Shown piece by piece: positions 24,758-32,340 of a DNA stretch of 45,564 bases. The notes beneath the pieces were generated by a model, which saw only the letters and a program-made list of their open reading frames with translations, was not told the origin of the DNA and did not search any database. The DNA is from JBCBWG01 sp036804185 (GTDB taxonomy: Bacteria; Pseudomonadota; Alphaproteobacteria; Rhizobiales; Hyphomicrobiaceae). The position numbers and the translations under genes were made by a program. Each line of letters opens with the position of its first letter. Position 1 is the first letter of the stretch. The stretch is from NCBI GenBank assembly GCA_050330095.1, contig JBHJOC010000032.1, positions 1 to 45,564 on the forward strand, read 5' to 3'.

Positions 24758-26002
24758 ATGAGCCGCGAAACCAACCTTGCCGTCGACGGTGCGCGCCTCT
24801 GGGACAGCCTGATGACCATGGGCGAGATCGGTGGAACGCCGAAGGGCGGCGTTGCGCGCCTGACGCTGACCGACCTCGATAAGCAGGCCCGCGATCTGTA
24901 TCAGACTTGGTGCGAGGCCACCGGCATGACCGTCAGCATTGACGAGATGGGCTCGATGTTTGCGCGCCGCCCCGGAGCCGATGAGAGCTTGCCGCCGGTG
25001 ATGATCGGCTCGCATCTCGATAGCCAGCCGACTGGCGGCAAGTTCGACGGTGCGCTCGGCGTGCTCGCCGGGCTCGAAGTCATCAGAACGTTGAATGATC
25101 TCGGCATTCGCACCCGACATCCGATCGAAATCGCAAACTGGACGAACGAAGAAGGCTCGCGCTTTGCCCCAGCCATGGTTGCCTCAGGCGTTTTTGCCGG
25201 TGCGTTTTCGCTCGAGTACGCCTACGCGCGGGCAGACGCAGACGGCCGGACGATTGGCGAGGAACTGGCACGGCTCGCGCTGACCGGTCCTGTGCCGGCC
25301 CGTGCTCGCCCCATCAAGGCGTTCTTCGAACTGCACATCGAGCAGGGTCCGATCCTTGAAGAAAGCGGCACCGACATCGGGATCGTGACGCATGCCAACG
25401 GGCAGCGCTGGTACGAGGTGACGTTCACGGGCGTCGAAAGTCACGCAGGCCCGACGCCCATGGACCGGCGCCGCGACGCACTCGTCGGCGCTGCTCGCCT
25501 GATCGAGGCGGTTCACGGGATCGGCCATCAGTTCATGCCGAACGCCTGCGGGACGTGTGGCATGATCGAGGTGTTTCCGGCTTCGCGAAATGTGATCCCG
25601 GGGCGCGCCTGGGTGACCGTCGACCTGCGCCATGCCGATGGTTCGAAACTCGATCAGATGTGCGCCGCGCTCGAGACACGTGCTCGCGCGATCGCGGTTG
25701 ATGTCGGTCTTGACGTGAAGCTCGAAAAGATTTTCGAGTTCCCCGTAACAGCGTTCGATCCAGTGTGCGTCGACGCGGTCCGCAAGGCGGCGTCTGATCT
25801 CAGCCTGACGAGCCGCGAAATCACATCTGGAGCCGGCCACGATGCGGTTTATCTGTCCCGCGTTGCGCCGACGGCCTTGATTTTCACACCGTGCATCGGC
25901 GGCATCAGCCATAATGAAGCTGAGAATATGACGCCCGCCTGGGCTGAAGCTGGCGCAAACGTGCTTCTGCGCGCAGCGCTGCAGATGGCTGAAGTCATGT
26001 GA
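24758..26002 (+). CDS. Zn-dependent amidohydrolase (N-carbamoyl-amino-acid / allantoate type)
   Basis: A 414-residue M20-family enzyme of the AmaB/HyuC/AllC group. These hydrolyse N-carbamoyl-L-amino acids or allantoate-like ureido compounds using two metal ions. Metal ligands are visible: H86 (G-S-H-L-D-S-Q), D97 (G-G-K-F-D-G), E132 (N-E-E-G-S-R), H193 (E-L-H-I-E-Q-G) and a C-terminal H (G-I-S-H-N-E-A-E). The dimerisation domain (about 210-325) has S-H-A-G-P-T-P-M. The start is ATG 24758 with AGGAG 8 nt upstream. It is divergent from the alpha/beta hydrolase. No hydantoinase or allantoinase is adjacent, so the precise substrate is not decided. Confidence 0.93.
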   Translation: MSRETNLAVDGARLWDSLMTMGEIGGTPKGGVARLTLTDLDKQARDLYQTWCEATGMTVSIDEMGSMFARRPGADESLPPVMIGSHLDSQPTGGKFDGALGVLAGLEVIRTLNDLGIRTRHPIEIANWTNEEGSRFAPAMVASGVFAGAFSLEYAYARADADGRTIGEELARLALTGPVPARARPIKAFFELHIEQGPILEESGTDIGIVTHANGQRWYEVTFTGVESHAGPTPMDRRRDALVGAARLIEAVHGIGHQFMPNACGTCGMIEVFPASRNVIPGRAWVTVDLRHADGSKLDQMCAALETRARAIAVDVGLDVKLEKIFEFPVTAFDPVCVDAVRKAASDLSLTSREITSGAGHDAVYLSRVAPTALIFTPCIGGISHNEAENMTPAWAEAGANVLLRAALQMAEVM

Positions 26003-26194
26003 AGTCGATCTCCGTCAGGTCGGCCGGCGAATCCGGATGCGCGCCTTTGCAACAACGGGTCAGCAATCTTAGACACTCACGGGAAAAGCTGATTGACAGA
26101 CCCACCCCCTGAGATTTAGCTGCCGGCCATGACGAAGATTTGCAAACACGTATGGCTCATGCAGCGCCGCGCCACTTGGCCGGCGGTGGGCAGC

Positions 26195-26211
26195 GTGTGA
26201 TCTCGTCACAC
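26195..26211. promoter_or_regulatory. 17-bp palindrome upstream of paiB, candidate operator
   Basis: GTGTGA and TCACAC are perfect inverted halves with 5 nt (TCTCG) between, ending 103 nt before the paiB start. The halves resemble a CRP-like TGTGA/TCACA site but with 5 instead of 6 nt between, so a GntR- or LacI-type dimer is equally possible. It touches the stem-loop that follows. Confidence 0.4.
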
Positions 26212-26255
26212 TCCGTCAAACCGCCGGCGAAACCGCTGGCGGGACTTGTGACGGA
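26212..26255. repeat. Two-tier stem-loop before paiB
   Basis: TCCGTCA (26212-26218) pairs with TGACGGA (26249-26255). Inside it CCGCCGGCG (26221-26229) pairs with CGCTGGCGG (26234-26242; one mismatch) around AAAC. The whole is a 44-nt hairpin ending 60 nt before the paiB ATG. It could be a terminator of the upstream gene or a leader structure of paiB. Confidence 0.6.
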
Positions 26256-26314
26256 TCTTCTCCCGATCTTGGACTGAGCAGCCACTTCGCCGGGCCCATT
26301 GAAAGCCCGAGCCG

Positions 26315-26986
26315 ATGTACGTCCATCCGAAATTCGCGATCTCCGCCGACGAAGCCCTGGCCTTCGCGCGCAAGCGCGGCTTCGGCGTGGCCGTGGCCTG
26401 CAACCGTGGCAAACCGATTGCGGTCCATGTGCCGTTCGTCATTCGTTCCGACGAACAGCGCCGCGTGGCCGTCGAGTTCCACGTCTCAAAGGCCAACCCG
26501 ATTGCGGCGTGCGCGGATGCCTGCATGGATTGGTTGATCGTCGTCCAGGGCCCCGACGCCTATGTCTCCGCCGATTGGTACGTCTCGCAAGACCAGGTTC
26601 CGACCTGGCTCTATGAGGCCGTTCACCTGACGGGGCCCGTGCGCGCGATGCCAGTTGGGCAGACGCACCGTCACTCGGATGAGTTGTCGGCTGAGTTCGA
26701 GCGCCGCCTGCTTCCGAAGCCGCCATGGACGTCCGAAAAGATGTCAGAGGCGCGGCGGGAGGGCTTGCGGAGTGGCATCGTTGGCTTGACGATGCAGGTT
26801 CTTACCATCGAGGGCCAACGCAAGCTCAACCAGCACAAGGCGGACCCTGACTTCATCGCGGTTGCCGACCATCTGCTTGAAGTGGGCGAGCATTCGTCCG
26901 GTTTGATCGGTGCTGAAATGCAGAAAGAGCGCCCGCACCTGCCCTACAAGACGGCACGCACACCACAGACGGAGCCAGCCGAATGA
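26315..26986 (+). CDS. PaiB-like FMN-binding protein
   Basis: A 223-residue protein of the PaiB/FMN-binding split-barrel family. M-Y-V-H-P-K-F opens the protein, as in PaiB (M-Y-x-P-x-x-F). V-H-V-P-F-V-I lies in the first barrel strand, E-F-H-V-S-K-A-N-P near 55, S-A-D-W-Y and V-P-T-W-L-Y-E-A-V-H near 90-105 form the flavin pocket, and the C-terminal helix has G-L-R-S-G-I-V-G-L-T-M. PaiB was described in Bacillus as a repressor acting on sporulation and degradative-enzyme genes. In Gram-negatives the family may be a flavin reductase or a chaperone; function is not proven. The stop overlaps the next gene's start by 4 nt, implying coupling to the dehydrogenase. Confidence 0.88.
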   Translation: MYVHPKFAISADEALAFARKRGFGVAVACNRGKPIAVHVPFVIRSDEQRRVAVEFHVSKANPIAACADACMDWLIVVQGPDAYVSADWYVSQDQVPTWLYEAVHLTGPVRAMPVGQTHRHSDELSAEFERRLLPKPPWTSEKMSEARREGLRSGIVGLTMQVLTIEGQRKLNQHKADPDFIAVADHLLEVGEHSSGLIGAEMQKERPHLPYKTARTPQTEPAE

Positions 26987-27900
26987 ACCAGACCATTGCC
27001 GTGATCGGGCTTGGCGCCATGGGGTTTGCGATGGCAAAGCGCCTCGCCCAGCGCCAGCATCGGGTCGTTGGGTTCGACATCCGCCCTGAACCGGTCGCGG
27101 CGTTGGAGGCGGCGGGTGGCCATGGGGCTCGCAGCGCAGCCGACGCAGCACGTGGGGCTGATGTCGTTATCCTCATGGTGCTGAACGCTGACCAGGTTGA
27201 TCACGTCCTGTTCGAGGCCGGCGTCGTGGCAGCGATGCGGCCCGGCGCGACGATCGTGTGCATGGCGACCTGTGCGCCAGCACGCGTCGTGGCCTCTGCA
27301 GGGCGGGTTGCCGAGGCCGGAATTCAGTTCATCGATGCGCCCGTCTCAGGCGGTGTTGCCGGCGTCGAAGCAGGCACGCTGACGATCATGGCGGCAGCAC
27401 CTCGTGCCACGTTCGAGGCGGCAGAGGCACTGCTCCGCGAAATTGGCACGAACACGCATTTCCTTGGCGAAGACATCGGCCGTGGGGCTGCCATGAAGAC
27501 GGTCAACCAACTGCTTGCGGGCGTGCATATCGTGGCTGCAGCGGAGGCCCTGGCGTTGGCCGAGCGCGAAGGCATCGATACGCAGCTTGCGCTGGAGATC
27601 CTGTCGAATAGCGCGGCATCAAGTTGGATGCTGCGCGATCGCGGCCCGCGCATGGTCGCTGATCCTGAGAGCGCGATCGAGGTCAGGAGTGCCATCGACA
27701 TCTTTGTAAAGGATCTTGGCATCGTGACCGATACGGGACGCGCAAGCCGTTTTGGCCTGCCGCTCGCCACAACGGCGCTACAGCTCTATGTGTCGGCCTC
27801 GGGCGCGGGGCTTGGGCGGGCGGACGACAGCCAAGTGATCGAGCAGTATCGGCGCGCAAACGGGACACGATATCGCGCCAACCCCATGAAGGACCAGTGA
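26983..27900 (+). CDS. 3-Hydroxyisobutyrate/threonate dehydrogenase-type oxidoreductase
   Basis: A 305-residue beta-hydroxyacid dehydrogenase. The NAD(P)-binding G-L-G-A-M-G-F-A-M is at 9-17. The substrate signature D-A-P-V-S-G-G-V-A-G is at 118-127 and the catalytic K172 in A-M-K-T-V-N-Q-L is in place. It resembles LtnD (L-threonate dehydrogenase) and related 2-hydroxy-3-oxopropionate reductases, so it oxidises or reduces a short beta-hydroxy acid. The ATG overlaps the paiB stop by 4 nt. It is followed after 224 nt by a GMC oxidoreductase on the same strand. The other steps of a threonate pathway (LtnK, OtnC) are not in the window. Confidence 0.93.
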   Translation: MNQTIAVIGLGAMGFAMAKRLAQRQHRVVGFDIRPEPVAALEAAGGHGARSAADAARGADVVILMVLNADQVDHVLFEAGVVAAMRPGATIVCMATCAPARVVASAGRVAEAGIQFIDAPVSGGVAGVEAGTLTIMAAAPRATFEAAEALLREIGTNTHFLGEDIGRGAAMKTVNQLLAGVHIVAAAEALALAEREGIDTQLALEILSNSAASSWMLRDRGPRMVADPESAIEVRSAIDIFVKDLGIVTDTGRASRFGLPLATTALQLYVSASGAGLGRADDSQVIEQYRRANGTRYRANPMKDQ

Positions 27901-28124
27901 TCCCTCTTTCGAGTGGCGTCGCGCCTTAACCGCGACCGCCAACCGATTTTCGAGCGGTAAGCCACGAGCGATTATTGTGCGGCTGGACCTGCGCAACGCT
28001 GCCGCGCGTCGCCGCCTACTGGCCAAAAAACCATGCGCTGTCCTAATTTCGTGATGGGACCGCGTCCGAACTGGTCCACGGCAGCACAAGCCGCGCAGAC
28101 GGCGCCAAGAGGAGGAGGGGAAGC

Positions 28125-29777
28125 ATGGCCATGCAAGCGACGCGGACGTTCGACTATGTGATCGTCGGCGCCGGGTCAGCCGGTTGTGTATTGGCGAACC
28201 GCCTGAGCGAGGAAGGCGAGGTTTCTGTTGCACTGATCGAGGCAGGTGGCCGCGACACCAACATCTGGATTCACATTCCGTCGGGCTACTACAAGAACAT
28301 CAACAACCCCAAGATCACATGGCAGTATGGTTCGGGCCCGGAACCGCATCTCGGCGGACGAATCGTCAACTGGCCGCGGGGGCGCGTCCTCGGTGGGACC
28401 AGTGCGATCAACGGACTTCTCTATGTCCGCGGACAAGCAAACGATTTCAACATTTGGCGCCAGCTCGGTGCCGATGGCTGGTCGTTCGAGGACGTGTTGC
28501 CCTACTTCAAGAAGGCCGAGCGTCAGGAGCGCGGTGAAAGCCGGCTGCACGGCGCCGCTGGGCCGCTTGGAGTCAGCGATGTGCGGATGGTTAATCCGAT
28601 CTGCGAGGCCTTCATCGCATCGGCGCTTGCTGAAGGCGTGCCCCGCAATGATGACTTCAACGGACCAAATCAAGAAGGTGTCGGTTATTATCAGCTGACC
28701 AACTGGAAGGGGCGGCGGTCTTCGACCGCTGTCGCCTATCTCCATCCTGTCAAGCACCGCTCGAATCTCACGCTCATCACCGAAGCAACGACCGAGCGCG
28801 TGCTGCTCGACCAGAAGCGCGCAACGGGCGTCGAGATCACACGGAACGGCCAACGAGAGATCATTGGCGCAAGGCGCGAGGTCTTGCTGGCGGCCGGCGC
28901 GATCGGTTCACCACAGATTTTGCAGGTCTCAGGTGTCGGGCCGGCCCACGTCCTCAAGGCAGCCGGCGTCGACGTGCGCCACGACCTGACCGGCGTTGGC
29001 GAGAACCTCCAGGACCATTATCAGGCTCGCCTCATGTACGAGCTCAATGCCCGCGGCAGCCTGAACAGCGTTTGGCACAGTCCGATCGAGCAGGTCCGGG
29101 CGGGTCTCGAATACGCCCTCAAGCGCGCCGGCATCCTGACGATCGGCGCTGGGGTCGTCGGCATCTTCGCAAAGTCTTCGCCTGACCTCGAAGACCCCGA
29201 CATCCAGTTTCATTTCATTCCATTGTCGAGCGACGGGCCCGGCAAGGGGCTGCACAAGTTTCCTGGCGTGATCGTCTCGGTTTGCCAATTGCGGCCGGAG
29301 AGCCGTGGCACCATTCACATCAAGGACCGTTCCGTTTCGGTGCCGCCGGCGATCGTTTCGAATTACCTCGAGGCCGAGACCGATCAGCGCGTTCTTCTCG
29401 AGGCCATGAAGCTCGCGCGCCGCATCGTTGGACGCTCGCCGTTCAAGGACATCACCGTCCGCGAGTTCGCGCCTGGTCCACAGGCGCAGTCCGAAGACGA
29501 ACTGATGCAGTTTGCGCGCGACAAGGGAACGACGATCTTCCACCCCTGCGGGACGTGCAAAATGGGTGTCGACACACTCGCCGTCGTCGATCCGCGCCTG
29601 CGCGTTCACGGCATCGCGGGCCTGCGCGTCGTCGATGCGTCTGTCATGCCGACCATGACGTCCGGCAACACCAACGCCCCAACGATCATGATCGCAGAGA
29701 AAGCAGCCGACATGATCAAACAGGACCGCAAGTTTGCTGGAGCCGCTCAGACCGACATTGGGACTGCCGCGCTGTAG
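28125..29777 (+). CDS. GMC-family FAD oxidoreductase (choline dehydrogenase-like)
   Basis: A 550-residue flavoprotein. The FAD-binding V-I-V-G-A-G-S-A-G-C-V is at 12-22, R-G-R-V-L-G-G-T-S-A-I-N (GMC signature 1) at 85-96, and A-G-A-I-G-S-P-Q-I-L (GMC signature 2) at 257-266. The active-site H473 is in F-H-P-C-G-T-C and N517 in G-N-T-N-A-P. Such enzymes oxidise alcohols to aldehydes, passing electrons to FAD and on to quinone or oxygen. The substrate (choline, glucose-type alcohol, alkanol) is not indicated. ATG 28125 has the purine-rich AGGAGGAGGGG just upstream, the strongest ribosome site in the window. It is convergent with mbfA, 42 nt from its stop. Confidence 0.95.
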   Translation: MAMQATRTFDYVIVGAGSAGCVLANRLSEEGEVSVALIEAGGRDTNIWIHIPSGYYKNINNPKITWQYGSGPEPHLGGRIVNWPRGRVLGGTSAINGLLYVRGQANDFNIWRQLGADGWSFEDVLPYFKKAERQERGESRLHGAAGPLGVSDVRMVNPICEAFIASALAEGVPRNDDFNGPNQEGVGYYQLTNWKGRRSSTAVAYLHPVKHRSNLTLITEATTERVLLDQKRATGVEITRNGQREIIGARREVLLAAGAIGSPQILQVSGVGPAHVLKAAGVDVRHDLTGVGENLQDHYQARLMYELNARGSLNSVWHSPIEQVRAGLEYALKRAGILTIGAGVVGIFAKSSPDLEDPDIQFHFIPLSSDGPGKGLHKFPGVIVSVCQLRPESRGTIHIKDRSVSVPPAIVSNYLEAETDQRVLLEAMKLARRIVGRSPFKDITVREFAPGPQAQSEDELMQFARDKGTTIFHPCGTCKMGVDTLAVVDPRLRVHGIAGLRVVDASVMPTMTSGNTNAPTIMIAEKAADMIKQDRKFAGAAQTDIGTAAL

Positions 29778-29819
29778 CGACGACGCCGGAATAGCGGGAA
29801 GCAGCCCAGAGCAGGAGAG

Positions 29820-30797
29820 CTAAGCGCTTCCGATCAGGATACCCGCTGCCAGCACCAAGGCGCCGCCAAGAACGACCTGTAGCGCCGCCCGGAAGAATGG
29901 CGTCTGCATATAGTGGTTCTGGATCCACGCGATCGCCCAGAGTTCGACGAAAACGAGGATCATCGCAATCGTCGTTGCCGTCCAGAAATCCGGGATCAGG
30001 TAGGGTAGCGCGTGACCGAGGCCGCCGATTGTCGTCATGATGCCGGAGGCGAAGCCGCGCTTGATCGGCGATCCACGGCCCGAGATCTCGCCGTCGTCCG
30101 AGGCAGCTTCCGTAAAGCCCATTGAAATTCCCGCACCAACCGATGCAGCCAGGCCCACGAGGAAGGTTGTCCAGGTGTCTTGCGTGGCGAACGCGGTGGC
30201 AAAGATTGGCGCGAGTGTCGAAACAGAACCGTCCATCAGACCGGCGAGACCGGGCTGAACCCAGGTTAGAATGAACTGCCGGTAGGCGACGCGATCCTCG
30301 GCTTCGCGTTCGCTTTCGTCGAGAGATTCCTCGGTCAGCTGGCCGGCGAGATTGGTGTGGCCCGCCTCCGCAGCCGCGAGATCGCCAAGCAGCTTTCGGG
30401 TGTCGGCGTGCTCGGTGTTTGCCGCAGCCTTCATATAGAAGTCGTGGGCGTCGCGCTCCATGATGAGCGCTTCCTCTCGAATGCGATCGAGACCGAGGTT
30501 CTCGACGAGCCACGTCGGATTGCGTGCGTAAAACCCTGCCACGTGCTCCCGGCGGATCAATGGGATCATCGAGCCGAAACGCTGTTTGTGGAGCTCGATC
30601 AAGCGTTGGCGGTGCGTATCCTCCGCTTTGGCCATGCCCTCGAAAATCTGCGCCGAAGCAGGAAATGACTCCCGCAAGCGCTCCGCATACATGCGATAGA
30701 TTCTCGCATCGTCCTCTTCGGATGAGATTGCGAGCGCAAGGATTTCCTGCTCATTGAGGTCCTTGAATCGGCGGCGAGCGGTCAATCCAGGGATCAT
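29820..30797 (-). CDS. mbfA: Membrane-bound ferritin A (rubrerythrin-like domain plus VIT-type membrane domain)
   Basis: A 325-residue Er-VIT protein. Residues 1-160 form a ferritin-like di-iron helical bundle: E27/E28, E59-x-x-H62, E114 and E144-x-x-H147 are the metal-binding residues. Residues about 195-325 carry the membrane part of vacuolar iron transporters, with D-G-S-V-S-T-L-A-P and further hydrophobic helices (L-V-G-L-A-A-S-V-G-A-G). MbfA exports iron from the cytoplasm across the inner membrane and protects against iron and peroxide stress in Bradyrhizobium and Agrobacterium. ATG 30797 is preceded by GAGG at 5 nt; the longer frame upstream is Arg-rich. An Irr-type palindrome overlaps its promoter (30817-30833). 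Confidence 0.93.
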   Translation of the reverse strand: MIPGLTARRRFKDLNEQEILALAISSEEDDARIYRMYAERLRESFPASAQIFEGMAKAEDTHRQRLIELHKQRFGSMIPLIRREHVAGFYARNPTWLVENLGLDRIREEALIMERDAHDFYMKAAANTEHADTRKLLGDLAAAEAGHTNLAGQLTEESLDESEREAEDRVAYRQFILTWVQPGLAGLMDGSVSTLAPIFATAFATQDTWTTFLVGLAASVGAGISMGFTEAASDDGEISGRGSPIKRGFASGIMTTIGGLGHALPYLIPDFWTATTIAMILVFVELWAIAWIQNHYMQTPFFRAALQVVLGGALVLAAGILIGSA

Positions 30798-30816
30798 TGC
30801 AACCTCGGGTCCAGTC

Positions 30817-30833
30817 TTTAGAATCTTTCTAAA
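30817..30833 (-). promoter_or_regulatory. Irr-type iron-control element (ICE) upstream of mbfA
   Basis: TTTAGAA-TCT-TTCTAAA is a perfect inverted repeat with 7-bp arms, lying 19 nt before the mbfA ATG and overlapping the last bases of the putative -10 box. This matches the palindromic Irr-binding element of rhizobial iron genes, and mbfA is a known Irr target in Bradyrhizobium and Agrobacterium. A site over the -10 suits repression by Irr at low iron. Confidence 0.8.
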
Positions 30834-30859
30834 TCTACTTGATCGCCTGTCCTTGGCAA
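30832..30859 (-). promoter_or_regulatory. Predicted mbfA promoter
   Basis: On the minus strand TTGCCA (30854-30859) is followed after 16 nt by TAGATT (30832-30837), fair -35 and -10 boxes for a housekeeping sigma factor. The -10 overlaps the Irr-type palindrome. Transcription would begin inside or just beyond that palindrome. Confidence 0.5.
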
Positions 30860-30923
30860 GCGACAAACCGGCGCTTTCGAAGGCAATGTCCGAATCGTAC
30901 CTCGCGCGCCGCACTCGTGTTGC

Positions 30924-30978
30924 GTCACTAATGCTTGGTCCCCACCTTCTGCAGGCTCGCCTGCCAAGCGTTAGTGAC
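30924..30978. repeat. Long imperfect inverted repeat with nested hairpin
   Basis: GTCACTAATGCTTGG (30924-30938) pairs with CCAAGCGTTAGTGAC (30964-30978), 14 of 15 bases matching. The 25-nt loop contains GCAGG-CTCG-CCTGC (30951-30964), a nested stem sharing one base with the outer arm. It lies 127 nt upstream of mbfA and 45 nt before dispersed repeat copy B. It could be an RNA hairpin, a mobile-element remnant end, or a protein site. Confidence 0.7.
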
Positions 30979-31022
30979 AAAAGCACCACTCGAATCATGA
31001 AGCGGGACGAGAGACATTTGAT

Positions 31023-31095
31023 TGCTCGTGCCCTTTGCGCTCAGAAGTTCGTTCCGGCGTCTGACGAGGCTGACAGACGACCGATGGAAAGCGGG
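31023..31095 (+). repeat. 73-nt dispersed repeat, copy B
   Basis: This is the partner of the copy at 9428-9500 (53 of 73 identical, ungapped). Here it lies wholly between genes, 117 nt past the stop of the DUF815 gene (its 3' side). Its plus-strand frame reads L-V-P-F-A-L-R-S-S-F-R-R-L-T-R-L-T-D-D and its minus-strand frame S-L-V-R-R-R-N-E-L-L-S-A-K-G-T-S. Strand assignment follows copy A. Confidence 0.7.
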
Positions 31096-31211
31096 CACTG
31101 GTGTTCGGGATATCCCCGGTCCCTGAGCCGTGTCTGGAGCACGATGCGCGCAAGCCCCTCTGATCCCGCGCAGGGTCAGCCTGCAAACACGCCGAAACAA
31201 GTGCTGCCGGC

Positions 31212-32093
31212 TTACAGCGAGAGCGGCTTGCCCATGCGCCCTGCAAGGTCCTGGATGTACTGCCAAGCAACGCGCCCTGACCGCGCGCCCCGCGTCGTCG
31301 ACCATTCAAGGCAGTCGCGACGCACCGTATCCCGGTCAATCTCGAGGCCGAAATGATCGACGTAGGCGAATACCATGTCCAGGAACTCGTCCTGTGAACC
31401 CTTGTGGAAGCCGAGCCAAAGGCCGAATCTGTCAGACAGCGACACCTTCTCCTCGACGGCTTCAGACGGATTGATAGCGGTCGACCGCTCATTCTCGATC
31501 ATGTCGCGCGGCATCAGATGGCGCCGGTTCGACGTGGCGTAGAATATGACGTTGTCCGGGCGCCCCTCGATGCCGCCGTCCAGCACCGCCTTGAGCGACT
31601 TATAACTCGTCTCGTCCTTGTCGAACGAGAGATCGTCGCAAAACACGATGAAACGATGGGGCGCCATGCGCAGGTGGCCCATGCAGACCGGCAAGGTTTC
31701 GATGTCCTCACGGTTGATCTCAACAAGCCTGAGCCCCGGTGCGCCGGGTGGCTGGGAGGCTGCAACTTCGGCGTGCGCAGCCTTGACCAGCGACGACTTT
31801 CCCATTCCGCGGGCGCCCCACAGCAGGGCGTTGTTGGCTGGCAGGCCTTGGGCGAAGCGGCGCGTGTTGGCGAGCAGTTGGTCGGTCGCCCGGTCGATTC
31901 CCTTGAGAAGGGCGAGCGGGACGCGGTTGATTTTGCCGACGGGTGCGAAATGAGCCGGGTCCGGATGCCAGATAAAGCCCTCGGCAGCCCCGAAGTCCGC
32001 AACCCGAGGTGGCACGGGTGCCAACCGATCGAGGGCATCGGCAATTCGAGAAAGTACTGAGAGCATATCGGCATCGCTGCGATCGAGAGGCAT
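31212..32093 (-). CDS. DUF815-type AAA+ ATPase
   Basis: A 293-residue ATPase. The Walker A G-A-R-G-M-G-K-S-S is at 93-101, Walker B is F-I-V-F-C-D-D-L-S-F near 149-158, and a sensor-like A-T-S-N-R-R-H-L-M lies near 190. The N-terminal 60 residues bear the family's usual F-x-W-x-P-D region (F-I-W-H-P-D-P). DUF815 proteins are conserved cytoplasmic AAA+ ATPases without an established substrate. The C-terminus holds R-S-G-R-V-A-W-Q-Y-I-Q-D. The start is ATG 32093 with only a weak ribosome site. It is divergent from yajC across 353 nt. Confidence 0.9.
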   Translation of the reverse strand: MPLDRSDADMLSVLSRIADALDRLAPVPPRVADFGAAEGFIWHPDPAHFAPVGKINRVPLALLKGIDRATDQLLANTRRFAQGLPANNALLWGARGMGKSSLVKAAHAEVAASQPPGAPGLRLVEINREDIETLPVCMGHLRMAPHRFIVFCDDLSFDKDETSYKSLKAVLDGGIEGRPDNVIFYATSNRRHLMPRDMIENERSTAINPSEAVEEKVSLSDRFGLWLGFHKGSQDEFLDMVFAYVDHFGLEIDRDTVRRDCLEWSTTRGARSGRVAWQYIQDLAGRMGKPLSL

Positions 32094-32300
32094 GGTTCGG
32101 GCTTTCAGTTTGATGCGGCGTCTTCACAGGGCCGGCGTCCTGACGCGCTGCGACAACTTCGGTGCAAAGCCCGTGTTCGGAGCGTTCCGGCATCCCATGC
32201 CGGCACCTAACACGCAGCCTCTCGGCGCGCCACCCAAGGCATGGCCATGGGGGCGGGCAGGTGTCGGGTGGAAACGATCCGACGATCGCTTCACGTCCGG

Positions 32301-32328
32301 TTGCAATGGCGGGCGCGATCCCTATAGT
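32301..32328 (+). promoter_or_regulatory. Predicted promoter of the yajC-secDF run
   Basis: TTGCAA (32301-32306) and TATAGT (32323-32328) are 16 nt apart and close to the vegetative consensus; the -10 is the best in the window. Transcription would start near 32335, giving a leader of about 110 nt before yajC. Confidence 0.65.
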
Positions 32329-32340
32329 GCCGCGCGACTT

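Larger units (their letters stand above)
26003..26314. other. 312-nt gap, no gene seen; structured DNA near its end
   Basis: No coding frame on either strand resembles a gene. A TTGACA at 26091 followed 17 nt later by TTAGCT is a possible promoter, but weak at the -10. The last 120 nt hold a palindrome (26195-26211) and a long stem-loop (26212-26255) directly before paiB, listed separately. Confidence 0.5.
30798..31211. other. 414-nt gap between mbfA and the DUF815 gene, no gene seen
   Basis: Frames crossing this stretch are antisense or arginine-rich and have no family resemblance. The gap carries, in order, the mbfA promoter with an Irr-type box, a 55-nt inverted repeat (30924-30978), and copy B of the dispersed repeat (31023-31095). 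Nothing else was recognised in the rest. Confidence 0.55.

Noticed and set aside
26195..26211. CRP/FNR binding site
   Set aside because: Halves fit TGTGA/TCACA but the spacer is 5 rather than 6 nt, so it is listed only as a candidate operator.
27901..28124. GGACC-N11-GGTCC as an operator before the GMC oxidoreductase
   Set aside because: Five-base arms 11 nt apart are too weak to support a site in G+C-rich DNA.
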